DNA of 64,000 nt, taken from positions 2,376,501 to 2,440,500 of the forward strand of contig NZ_CP027806.1 in assembly GCF_003353065.1 (NCBI RefSeq), in the 5' to 3' direction. This document shows positions 33,999 to 42,021 of this stretch, piece after piece; the stretch's first letter is position 1; each line of letters starts with the position of its first letter. Made by a program: the position numbers and the translations under genes. The notes under the pieces are model-generated. The model was given only the letters and a program-made list of their open reading frames with translations. It made no database searches and was not told where the DNA came from. Source of the DNA: Cyclonatronum proteinivorum. Lineage in GTDB: Bacteria; Bacteroidota; Rhodothermia; Balneolales; Cyclonatronaceae.

Positions 33999-36491
33999 CT
34001 AAACCAGACGTTTAATGGTATCTATAAGGTTGGTTTCCTGAAAATTGCTTTTTACAATATACGCATTTGCTCCGGCTTGCATACCCCTGTTTCGGTCTTC
34101 CGGTGTTTCCAGGGCCGTTACCACAATCACAGGTAAATCACGCAGGCTTGCCTGTTTACGAATGCGTGAAGTTAGCTCAAATCCGTTCATGCGGGGCATT
34201 TCCACATCGGTAACCACAATATCGAAAGGATGCTGTAACAGCTTTTCAAAAGCATTCTGACCGTCGAATGCCGTTGCTACTTCATACCCGGCCATCTCCA
34301 GATACGTCCGCATCATATTACGAATGGTGATGGAATCATCCACAGCCAGCACCCTGATTTTGCCGGCCGGTTCATCTTCCAGCGCGGCAACCGATCGGGT
34401 ATGATGATGCTTTGATTCCGCGGCTGATGCGATCAGGTCGGATGGTTTAAGTACAGGCACAATGCGACCGTCCCCCAAAAAACAGGCGCCTTCTACATGC
34501 TTTACTTTCCTGAGTAACTTACCCAGCGGCTTTACAATCCCTTCGTGCTCAGCAAGAATAGCATCAACCGTAAAAACAACCTTTTTTCCCTGATGTTCGA
34601 GCAATAAGCCGGTTACCAGATCACCATCGCGGCTGCGCTGTGCACTCCGAAGGCCCAGTACGGAACTAAGCTGCAGCATCGCAATACTTTCCCCGTGTAC
34701 CGTCACAACACGCTTAGATTCTACCGTACTGATTGCAGCGGCTTCCACACGAATAGCCCGCCGGACAGCCTGCGCCGGAATCAGAAAAAGCTGTGTTCCT
34801 GATTCAACGAGAATGCCGTGAAATGTAGCCAGGGTTTGCGGCAGTTTGATCGTAAAACGGATCCCCTTCCCGGTTTCATTTGTAACCGCTATGGTACCGC
34901 CAAGGCTCGTAATTTTTTCAAGTACGATAGCCATTCCTAATCCACGCCCCGAGACATCCGTAATGATTTTGCTTGTTGTGAGACCGGATGCAAAAATAAG
35001 GCGGTTAATTTCGGACGTACTCAGTTTCCCTGCCCCTTCCCGGTTAAGTGCACCGGATTTAATTGCAGACGCGACCACTTTTTTATGATCAATGCCGGCT
35101 CCGTCATCTTCTATCACAATGCTGATTTTGCGGTCATCGCCCTGCGTTACGGCAACCCGCAGGCTGCCTTCATCGGGTTTTCCGGCTTTTCGCCGGACTT
35201 CCGGTGTTTCAATGCCATGATCAATACAGTTCCGGATAAGATGGATCAGAGGATCTTTAAGCTGTTCCAAAATCCGGCGGTCAATTTCAATATCAGCGCC
35301 GTCAAGATGAATGGCTACTTTTTTGCCGGTACTTTTGGAAAGATCGCGCACCAAACGGGGCACGACAGCAAACAACACCGAAAACGGCTGCAGGAGCGTA
35401 TCCCGCACGGCTTCAATCAACTCATCTATATTCCGTCCGGACCTGCGCTGCAGGGCATGCATCTCATCCGCAAGATGTGTTAAGCGGCTGTCCCATATGC
35501 CGAATTCCTGCGATATATCTTTAAGTTCAGCGGCTATTTTTTGCTCAGCCGATTGGGTGTTCGCGGGCAGTACTTCATCAAGTTTACCCCTGAGCCCGGC
35601 AAGCTGCTGTGCCTGATCTGCAAGGGCTTCGGACTGATAACGCAATACATTTTTACTGGTAATCATTTCTTCGGCAAGATTGAGAATACCCAATAAACGG
35701 GCTACCGGCACCCGGATAGTTTCATGCTCAATACCCCCCTGCTTACCGCCTTTTGAAGAAATCTGTCCTACAGCATCACCTTCGTCCGGCATCCCTTTCT
35801 CACCTTCCGTATCTGACCCGTGTGCTATTCGTTCATCGGGTTCCGGCTCCGCCGTTTTGGTTGTTTCTGCATCATCAACAGATCCGGACCTGCTCTCAGC
35901 CGCTTCGCTTCGCGGATTTGGCTCAGAATCTGCAGACGTCTCTTGCGCTTTCGCTGCCGTCTGTGTTTTGTGAATCGGTTGACCTTTTGCATTGCCTTTA
36001 TTTTGATCTGTACGGGTATCTGTTGGTTGCAGCTTCTCCGGTGTTTTTTGTGAGGGGGAAGTTTTTGAGACGGAAGCTTTATGCAGACCTTTAATTTTAC
36101 CGAGCATCAGGTTGAAGGCATTTTGAGAAACCGTTTCCTGGCCTTTGCTACTGCCTGTTTCTTTCACCAGATCCTGAAGCATATCTGCGGCGGGATACAG
36201 CACGTCAAACATGTCTTCGTGCAGCCGGAGCTTATGGTTCTTTATTTCATGAAACACGCCCTCCATAACCATAGCAAGCTGCTCCAGCCTAAGAAGGTTA
36301 ACCGCCCGTGCAGCGCCTTTCATGCTGTGAATGACCCTAAACACCTCCTCAATTTTGGCCCGGTCCCCGCCGTCGCCGACAGATTTCTCCAGGGCCAGCA
36401 AACCGTCGCCTATGGTTTGAAGGTGCTCAGCGGCTTCCAGCTTAAAATCTTCCAGAAGCTCTTTTAAAAAAGCTTCATCTGAGCTGTCCAT
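33999..36491 (-). CDS. cheA: Hybrid chemotaxis histidine kinase CheA-REC
   Basis: An 830-residue kinase from the ATG at 36491 (MDSSDEAFLKEL). Order: HPt P1 (1-110) with His55 in FRVIHSMKGAARA; a ~110-residue low-complexity Thr/Lys/Gln/Glu/Ser linker replacing P2; dimerisation helices (~230-330); HATPase (N-box LIRNCIDHGIETPEVRRKAG, IEDDGAGID, GRGLGMAIV); CheW-like regulatory domain; and a C-terminal REC domain with VLAVDDSITIRN and acceptor Asp in VVTDVEMPRMNG. The fused receiver is typical of WspE and FrzE rather than flagellar CheA. An upstream in-frame start at 36539 would overlap the MCP gene. Confidence 0.95.
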   Translation of the reverse strand: MDSSDEAFLKELLEDFKLEAAEHLQTIGDGLLALEKSVGDGGDRAKIEEVFRVIHSMKGAARAVNLLRLEQLAMVMEGVFHEIKNHKLRLHEDMFDVLYPAADMLQDLVKETGSSKGQETVSQNAFNLMLGKIKGLHKASVSKTSPSQKTPEKLQPTDTRTDQNKGNAKGQPIHKTQTAAKAQETSADSEPNPRSEAAESRSGSVDDAETTKTAEPEPDERIAHGSDTEGEKGMPDEGDAVGQISSKGGKQGGIEHETIRVPVARLLGILNLAEEMITSKNVLRYQSEALADQAQQLAGLRGKLDEVLPANTQSAEQKIAAELKDISQEFGIWDSRLTHLADEMHALQRRSGRNIDELIEAVRDTLLQPFSVLFAVVPRLVRDLSKSTGKKVAIHLDGADIEIDRRILEQLKDPLIHLIRNCIDHGIETPEVRRKAGKPDEGSLRVAVTQGDDRKISIVIEDDGAGIDHKKVVASAIKSGALNREGAGKLSTSEINRLIFASGLTTSKIITDVSGRGLGMAIVLEKITSLGGTIAVTNETGKGIRFTIKLPQTLATFHGILVESGTQLFLIPAQAVRRAIRVEAAAISTVESKRVVTVHGESIAMLQLSSVLGLRSAQRSRDGDLVTGLLLEHQGKKVVFTVDAILAEHEGIVKPLGKLLRKVKHVEGACFLGDGRIVPVLKPSDLIASAAESKHHHTRSVAALEDEPAGKIRVLAVDDSITIRNMMRTYLEMAGYEVATAFDGQNAFEKLLQHPFDIVVTDVEMPRMNGFELTSRIRKQASLRDLPVIVVTALETPEDRNRGMQAGANAYIVKSNFQETNLIDTIKRLV

Positions 36492-36495
36492 AGGA

Positions 36496-37986
36496 TCAGA
36501 GTTTATATTTTTCGATGGTTTGTTCCAGGTTCTGAGCAAGCTCGTTGAGTTCCTGAATGGCCTGCCGCGTCTGATGGCTGCCGGTCACGTTTTGGTCGCT
36601 TGCTACCCTAATGTTTTCCATAGCCGGAGCTATCTGTTCCATACCCGCAAGCTGCTGCTGACTTGACGACGCAATCTGAATGGAAGCATCGAGGGCTTCA
36701 TCAATACTCTCTATGAGCGCTTCCAGTATTTTTCGTTCCTGAAGGACCGTCTGTGTGCCTTCCTCAACCGTGCTTGAACCGGTTCTGATGGCTTCGGCCG
36801 TGTCAGAAACGGACTTCTGAATATCATTGAGGATGGTTTTGATTTGCGCCGCTGATTTTTTGGACTGTTCCGCAAGGCTCTTAATTTCCTGCGCTACTAC
36901 GGAAAAGCCCTTGCCATGCTCGCCCGCTTTGGCAGCTTCGATGGAGGCGTTAACCCCAAGTAAATTCGACTGATCTGCAATGTCAGAAACAGTTGTTGTT
37001 ATTTCTCCGATGGAGCGGTTTTGCTCAGACAGCCGTGTAATGGCTTTTTCTACCACCTTCATCTGCTGATCAATTTTGGCCATGCCATCCACCACAATAC
37101 GGGAAGCTTCAAGGCCTTCATCACCCATTGAAGCCGATTTCTGAGAGGTCTCCTGAAGATTTTGTGCACGGTCACTGGCTACTGAAGCGGTTTGCCTCAC
37201 CTCTTCAACAGTGGATGTTGTTTCAGCGATGGCGGTTGCCGTCTCGGTTGCTCCGGTCGAGATTTCTGTGACTGTTGTTTGAATTTCGGCGGCTGATGTT
37301 CCTAAAACCTGAATGCTTGTTTTAAGCTCAGCCGTGATTCGGCCCATGGTCCGGTACAAGAACCAAACTGAAACAGCGGTTAGGCCGATAAGCACGAATG
37401 CAGCAATAAGCATGGCAAATCCGCTGGCTGCTTTTTGAAGATCGGCCGTTTCCCGTAGTTCTTCACGGCTTTCAAAAATGGCATCCTGCAGCACTAAAAT
37501 GGCGGCATAGACCTGCTCATAGATGCGGAAGTCTTCGTCCTGAAAAGCATCTATTGCAGCACCGGTACCTATTGTAACGGTACGCAGGTGCTGATTGCTT
37601 TGTCTGTATTCGTCGAGCATTGTGTTGAGCAAGGGGATAAGCTGTTCTATCTCATCTGTGGCCGCGATACCATTTTGCGCGCGTGCCCGCAAACTGCGAA
37701 CCGCTACTTCCAGGCGCTCAATCAGCCGCTCGCTCTCGGCCACTTTTTGTTCGCGCTCTGCTGTCGAAACCAAAGCTTCAAACTGAAGGATAAATATGCG
37801 GGAATTCAGGTCTGAAATGCGGCTTGTTTCATCAAAAAGTTCCGTCATCTCATCCAGCTCGTCTGCCAGGTTGCTTAGGGTGCGCAGATTGCTGTTCAGG
37901 TATAGAAAAACCAAAACAAATACGCCAACAAGTAAAGCGCCTGCGGTGATGATTTTTCCGGTGAAAGATAAGTTAGAAGCATTCAT
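36496..37986 (-). CDS. Methyl-accepting chemotaxis protein without HAMP
   Basis: A 496-residue transmembrane receptor. TM1 spans ~12-30, a four-helix-bundle periplasmic region ~31-188 (many Glu/Arg heptads), TM2 ~190-210. The chain then passes after [18 protein letters not shown] directly into the signalling hairpin; no HAMP (with its Pro and DExG) is seen. Methylation helices ([21 protein letters not shown]) flank the conserved tip [24 protein letters not shown]. There is no CheR-binding pentapeptide at the C-terminus (EQTIEKYKL). It sits between cheW and cheA and should be the array's main receptor. Confidence 0.92.
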   Translation of the reverse strand: MNASNLSFTGKIITAGALLVGVFVLVFLYLNSNLRTLSNLADELDEMTELFDETSRISDLNSRIFILQFEALVSTAEREQKVAESERLIERLEVAVRSLRARAQNGIAATDEIEQLIPLLNTMLDEYRQSNQHLRTVTIGTGAAIDAFQDEDFRIYEQVYAAILVLQDAIFESREELRETADLQKAASGFAMLIAAFVLIGLTAVSVWFLYRTMGRITAELKTSIQVLGTSAAEIQTTVTEISTGATETATAIAETTSTVEEVRQTASVASDRAQNLQETSQKSASMGDEGLEASRIVVDGMAKIDQQMKVVEKAITRLSEQNRSIGEITTTVSDIADQSNLLGVNASIEAAKAGEHGKGFSVVAQEIKSLAEQSKKSAAQIKTILNDIQKSVSDTAEAIRTGSSTVEEGTQTVLQERKILEALIESIDEALDASIQIASSSQQQLAGMEQIAPAMENIRVASDQNVTGSHQTRQAIQELNELAQNLEQTIEKYKL

Positions 37987-38019
37987 AAGCGATCAATAGA
38001 TAAAGGTTGAAGGATTGGT

Positions 38020-38541
38020 TCAGGCATCCACTATGAGGCGTCGGCTGTTCAGGAGCGCTTCGCCGTCGAGCAATATCGTTTGAGGGCCTGCCATGCCCTT
38101 GATGAATTCAAGTCCGAGCTTACTCAGACTTGCCGGAGGCTCCTGAATTTCATCCTGAAGGATGAATCCGGATTCGAGAATACGGTCACAAAGCAAGCCA
38201 AATTCCATATTATCATTGCGAAGCAACAGAACTTTGTTCATCTCCGTGAGGCCGGCTTCGCGTATCCCCAGAAGTTTTTTCAGATTCACAACCGGAACTA
38301 TAGTGCTGCGATAGTTCATCACGCCCAACACGAATTCGGGCGTACCCGGTATAACCGTGAGATCACGCAGCGAGAACACTTCGTGGACAGAAGCTACAGG
38401 AATAGCGAAAGTTTCCGGATAGAGTAAAAACCGGATCACAGCCAGCTGCTCGCCCCGCTCTTCCTGAGCAAGCGGCACGGAAAATGCCTTCGCCCGCTTT
38501 TTAAGAAGCATTAGTTCCTGTGATACATCCATATACTTCAT
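38020..38541 (-). CDS. cheW: CheW-like coupling protein (second copy)
   Basis: A 173-residue adaptor linking MCP tips to CheA. The CheW fold is seen as AVIRFLLYPETFAIPVASVHEVFSLRDLTVIPGTPEFVLGVMNYRSTIVPVVNLKKLLG (given here as the region at residues ~30-90), with the NYR motif in place of the usual NLRG. The C-terminus EALLNSRRLIVDA resembles regulatory CheW domains. It lies between cheR and the MCP gene, so one copy could serve CheA and the other a distinct receptor pool. Confidence 0.9.
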   Translation of the reverse strand: MKYMDVSQELMLLKKRAKAFSVPLAQEERGEQLAVIRFLLYPETFAIPVASVHEVFSLRDLTVIPGTPEFVLGVMNYRSTIVPVVNLKKLLGIREAGLTEMNKVLLLRNDNMEFGLLCDRILESGFILQDEIQEPPASLSKLGLEFIKGMAGPQTILLDGEALLNSRRLIVDA

Positions 38542-38565
38542 TCAAATAAGTTGGTAAAAATCAAA

Positions 38566-40101
38566 TCAGCCTAATTCCTGCGCAATCATTTGCCGGAGCG
38601 TGCCAACACGCATATCATCTGTGCCCGGAACATGCTCTGTGTCCGCTTTTCCTACAATCAGATCTGATATGCGCTTTAATGACTTGCGGCTCTGAGCCGT
38701 TTTTCCAAGCTTTCGCAGCAAGCTGTGTCGCACAAAAAGTGCACCAATATCATCAGGATTAAGATAAAGCACTTTAACCAGCTGTGCATCTGCTTCTTCT
38801 GTCTTTTCCTGTTCGCTCAGTATGTCCGCTAAAAGCCTGATACTTCCAATATCTTCCGAGTGTTGTTCCAGATAAGCTTTAAGGCGGCTTTCAGCTTCCT
38901 GATAACTGCCGGTATTTGCCAGCGAACGCACAAATAAATTGGTGATTACCGGCGATTGCTGTTGCGCTGCTGGTAACTGCCGCACAGCCGCTATGCAGGC
39001 TTCATAATTCCCCAAGCGGAACTGCCCGCGAACGTGATCTTCGGCATGACTTACGTTCAGCGGAGTTTCCGGCTTTGTTTTCTTTTCCGAAATGTCTTTT
39101 TGAGCATCTGATCGTACCCTTTCCGGCCGCAGACGCGGTCTAACCGGACTTTCGCTTTTGTGATTGGCTTTTGATGTACTTGTATGTTTTACCACACGTG
39201 GCTTCACCGCCTGCGAAGCGGGTTTTGCGGATACAGACAGCGAGACAGGCTTTACATTCATTTTCTGATAAAACAGTCCCGAATGATACTGTACCCGGAC
39301 AAAGCGCGAAAAATAGAATTCATTCAACTCAACCTGACTCGTCACAAACCATCCCTGATCCTTCAAAGCTTCCCAGAAGCGTCCGGCCACTTTTTCAATC
39401 AGATCAGCACTGAAGTACATCATCACATTCCGACAAAAAATCAGATCAAAAGAAGCGGGTGAAGGCACCGCATTGTAAAAATCGTCCGTAACCAGGTTGA
39501 CCTGTCTGAACGTAACCATGCGCTTGATTTCTGGTGAAACAGCCCACCAATCGCCCTTTTGATGAAAAAACTTTTCTTTCAAGTGTGCGGGCGTATCCCT
39601 GAAAGACCACGGCCTGTACACGCCCAGGCGCGCCTTATCGAGCGCTGCGGGATTCAAATCAGTGGCTAAAATGCTGATATCCCAATCGTTAGCATCAGAC
39701 AGGGTTTCTTTCAGCGTAATGGCAATCGAATAAGGCTCTTCCCCTGTGCTGCATCCCGCACTCCAGATCCGCAGCCGCTTTTGGCCTGAAGTTAAACCTC
39801 GCGAAACAGCGGCTATCACCTTGTCCGTTAACAAAGCAAAAGCGGCTTTTTCCCGAAAAAAGTAGGTCTCGCCTACCGTCAGGTTTTTAGTTAAGGCATT
39901 AAATTCAGCCTGTGAAAGCTTTTCCCTGGAAACCCACTGGCTGATTTCAGTCAGATCACTGCTGCGCCTGAGTTCAGTAGCCGCTCTTTTGAGATAGTTT
40001 TCCAGACTTTTCCATTGCTGCGGTTTAAAAGAAAGCCCAAAATGCCGGTGCACATGTGCCGCAAGATCTGCCCTGATTTGCTCATAATCTCCATCTTCCA
40101 C
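38566..40101 (-). CDS. cheR: CheR-type methyltransferase with C-terminal TPR-like repeats
   Basis: An S-adenosylmethionine-dependent receptor methyltransferase. Residues ~1-75 are the N-terminal helical domain, then TVGETYFFREKAAF, the SAM motif RIWSAGCSTGEEPYSIA, TDLNPAALDKARLGVY, and FDLIFCRNVMMYFS are the CheR hallmarks. After ~280 comes a Lys/Ser/Pro-rich linker and ~130 residues of TPR-like helices (AEDHVRGQFRLGNYEACIAAVR, EADAQLVKVLYLNPDDIGALF). The GTG at 40101 is 1 base beyond the cheW stop; a TTG at 40137 would overlap cheW by 35 bases. The TPR tail is what WspC and FrzF-type CheRs carry. Confidence 0.93.
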   Translation of the reverse strand: MEDGDYEQIRADLAAHVHRHFGLSFKPQQWKSLENYLKRAATELRRSSDLTEISQWVSREKLSQAEFNALTKNLTVGETYFFREKAAFALLTDKVIAAVSRGLTSGQKRLRIWSAGCSTGEEPYSIAITLKETLSDANDWDISILATDLNPAALDKARLGVYRPWSFRDTPAHLKEKFFHQKGDWWAVSPEIKRMVTFRQVNLVTDDFYNAVPSPASFDLIFCRNVMMYFSADLIEKVAGRFWEALKDQGWFVTSQVELNEFYFSRFVRVQYHSGLFYQKMNVKPVSLSVSAKPASQAVKPRVVKHTSTSKANHKSESPVRPRLRPERVRSDAQKDISEKKTKPETPLNVSHAEDHVRGQFRLGNYEACIAAVRQLPAAQQQSPVITNLFVRSLANTGSYQEAESRLKAYLEQHSEDIGSIRLLADILSEQEKTEEADAQLVKVLYLNPDDIGALFVRHSLLRKLGKTAQSRKSLKRISDLIVGKADTEHVPGTDDMRVGTLRQMIAQELG

Positions 40102-40102
40102 A

Positions 40103-40609
40103 TCACACCCCCTGCACTTTATCCGTAAGGCCGTCAAGCCATACCATAAGTTTTCGGGTCAAAAGCTGTGACACCCGGTAGGCCAAAATGATTCCATCCT
40201 TGTCACCGAAAACCTGTGCCTGCGTTTCCGATTCCATTTTCTGAACTGCAGATGTCTCATCGGATGAACCAAACTTACCGGGCTTTGTCAGCGATTCAGC
40301 GTCAACGAGACCTTCGGCTTCATCAGCCAACAGTCCAAGCCGGATATCTTCCGTAAGATGTACGATTACAATGACATCATCAGCTTGCAGGGGACGTTTG
40401 TTCAGACCCAGACGGCACCGAAGATTCAAAAGCGGCAAAAGATCCCCGTGAAAATCAAAATACCCTTCTATTTCCGGCGGCGAATCCGGAATGCGCGTTA
40501 CGTAAAGCGCCGGAATAATCTTGGCAACATCCCGAATCGGCACGGCAAAACGCCGGGAATCGGCTTTTAAAACAAAGTAATGTGAAGGAGAGTGGGAATC
40601 AGAACGCAT
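40103..40609 (-). CDS. cheW: CheW-like coupling protein (first copy)
   Basis: A 168-residue CheW-fold protein and the first gene of the operon. The ATG at 40609 (MRSDSHSPSHYFVLKADSRRF) begins at the domain edge; an upstream in-frame start at 40642 adds 11 unconserved residues. The RRFAVPIRDVAKIIPALYVTRIPDSP region is the first beta sheet and IEGYFDFHGDLLPLLNLRCRLGL the second, with DFHG at the usual N(L/Y)RG turn. Acidic residues near its end (LTEDIRLGLLADEAEGLVD) follow the family pattern. Confidence 0.88.
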   Translation of the reverse strand: MRSDSHSPSHYFVLKADSRRFAVPIRDVAKIIPALYVTRIPDSPPEIEGYFDFHGDLLPLLNLRCRLGLNKRPLQADDVIVIVHLTEDIRLGLLADEAEGLVDAESLTKPGKFGSSDETSAVQKMESETQAQVFGDKDGIILAYRVSQLLTRKLMVWLDGLTDKVQGV

Positions 40610-41015
40610 AAGCGGTAAATGGATACAGTCCGTAGTAAGCACAATACAACATCTGCAATCCTTAACTGATTGTCAATTGTTGGATATCAAATAATGTCAA
40701 AATTATAAGATACAACCAAGAATTATGAAAGTGCCTGCGATGTATTCCTTCAATAAACAACGCGACAAGATGTATTTAAAACATTCAGGCTTTACCTTAC
40801 AACAATTCAGTTATTAACGCTTTATGCATACTAAAAATTTGTGCGTATAAGTACTTTTGTAGTTAACTCACAGTCCCGAAAGTTGAGTTAAGTCCCTTTT
40901 TTATGGGGAAGAAAAAACTGTCATCACAAACAGATTACACAACGCTTTGCAGTCGTCAGTTGGGCTTGAAGTTTCCTGCACTTAGTCTCAACAAAAAAGA
41001 ATAGCGCCTTAAAAA
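40610..41015. other. Intergenic region, with inverted repeat at 40863-40891
   Basis: No gene is supported in these 406 bases between the che operon and the toxin gene; the DNA is visibly A+T-rich. An 8-bp inverted repeat, TTAACTCA (40863-40870) with TGAGTTAA (40884-40891), 13-base spacer, is followed by a T6 run 5 bases later on the plus strand. It could be an operator or a weak terminator; no plus-strand gene precedes it. The candidate che promoter also lies here. Confidence 0.45.
40698..40730 (-). promoter_or_regulatory. Candidate promoter of the che operon
   Basis: On the minus strand TAATTTTG (plus 40698-40705) fits the TAnnTTTG -7 element of Bacteroidota-type promoters. A TTTC lies 21 bases upstream near 40727-40730, one mismatch from TTTG. 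The pair is ~90 bases before the first cheW ATG. Spacing and the mismatch make this a weak call. Confidence 0.3.
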
Positions 41016-41345
41016 TTACAGGGCTAAATCGAACAGCTCAAGGAGTCTGAGATTGAGCTCCCGCATTTCGCGGGTGGAAAGGGTGCCCAAACGGCCCAGC
41101 ATAAAGGATTTCTCAATTGTGATGATTTTGTTGAGACGCACAACAGACCTGACCTTGAGCCCATTTCCCTTTTTGGGATGGAGAATCAGATCGCAGGGCT
41201 CCTGCTCTTCTGTGTTCGTACTAATGAAAGAGACAGTCACGGCTCCGTCATCTTCACTGAGAATGAGCGCCGGAACCAGCTTCATTTTATCGTCAGAGCG
41301 GTTCGGATATGAGAGCGGAATAAGTACAATATCTCCTTTAAACAT
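41016..41345 (-). CDS. PemK/MazF-family toxin-like protein
   Basis: A 109-residue protein matching the PemK/MazF fold in length and motifs. MFKGDIVLIPLSYPNRSDDK is the N-terminal strand and loop, LVPALILSEDDGAVTVSFIST the second block, and SVVRLNKIITIEKSFMLGRLG the third. MazF toxins are sequence-specific ribonucleases acting on mRNA, and they pair with an upstream antitoxin. The partner gene ends 3 bases before the start. The arginine of the GDIV-type active site area is not obvious (GD-IVLI with R17), so catalysis is likely but unproven. Confidence 0.82.
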   Translation of the reverse strand: MFKGDIVLIPLSYPNRSDDKMKLVPALILSEDDGAVTVSFISTNTEEQEPCDLILHPKKGNGLKVRSVVRLNKIITIEKSFMLGRLGTLSTREMRELNLRLLELFDLAL

Positions 41346-41348
41346 GGC

Positions 41349-41624
41349 TTAATAACGTTCTTTTAAATCGTCCAAAGTATAAATGTCTTCTTCCTGCTCT
41401 AAAAATGACAGGCTCAGAATACTGCATGAAAGCTCATAAGGTCTGCCGGTACGACAGCATACGTTAGACGCTTTTTTTTCATGACCATTATGGCCGTTTA
41501 CGTTCCCGTTGCTGCTGTCATTAGCATTGTGCTGTTGATCTGCCACACTGTCCTTGAAATTTTCTGAAGTTTGATTATGACGGTAATGCGAAGCACTTTC
41601 GAAGTCTGAAGGGGTTTCGTACAT
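41349..41624 (-). CDS. Candidate antitoxin, Asn/His-rich, unrecognised family
   Basis: A 91-residue protein I do not recognise. The first ~50 residues are low-complexity and rich in Asn, His, Ser and Asp (HNQTSENFKDSV, DSSNGNVNGHNGH). The last ~15 (LEQEEDIYTLDDLKERY) form a short acidic helix like the toxin-binding tail of many MazE-type antitoxins. A central Cys pair (VCCRTGRP) is present. There is no ribbon-helix-helix or SpoVT/AbrB motif. Position immediately upstream of, and 3 bases from, a PemK-like gene is the main argument for an antitoxin role. Confidence 0.55.
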   Translation of the reverse strand: MYETPSDFESASHYRHNQTSENFKDSVADQQHNANDSSNGNVNGHNGHEKKASNVCCRTGRPYELSCSILSLSFLEQEEDIYTLDDLKERY

Positions 41625-42021
41625 GAGCGCGAAAGATTTTTTGTTTCTGTATTACGTTCAGCCATCCAAACCCAGCCTTGTAACCTTTCGTTTCAAAAAG
41701 GCTTTATTTGTAGCATATTGGGGAGTTTACACCAAAAAGGGCAGCCCGCCGAAGCTGACTGCCCTTAAGCCGTATTATTCACAAAGAAATTTCCTTGCGG
41801 GCAAGGAGAAGATGAAAACTCAGTGGAAAGGTACCTAAGTACCCTGAGCATGAATTTTCAGCCTCAACGCCGCCAGCGGGGAAATTTCGACGTTTTCACA
41901 CCACACTCAAATTTGGGCTACCGGTGTATTTCACTAAGCCAGGATTCAACAAACATTTAGCTAATGAATCATGTTTAATTGTGAATAATACGGGTTAAAA
42001 AAGAGTGCGATTAAAGGGTCT
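41625..42021. other. Intergenic region, terminator inside
   Basis: No convincing gene. The only long frame (plus strand from 41623) lacks recognisable features. The stretch contains the minus-strand terminator at 41733-41766, the leader of the antitoxin gene, and an A+T-rich part (41930-42000) downstream of the amidohydrolase stop. Confidence 0.5.
41733..41766 (-). terminator. Intrinsic terminator on the minus strand
   Basis: Read on the minus strand, AAGGGCAG (41759-41766) pairs with CTGCCCTT (41737-41744) over 8 bp with a 14-base loop, followed by a T run (plus-strand A run 41734-41738). It would end transcripts from the amidohydrolase gene, 255 bases past its stop, and insulate the toxin pair. 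Confidence 0.6.

Noticed and set aside
41623-41838. Plus-strand frame of 71 codons opposite the antitoxin start
   Set aside because: It overlaps the antitoxin ATG by two bases, contains a minus-strand terminator and resembles no family.
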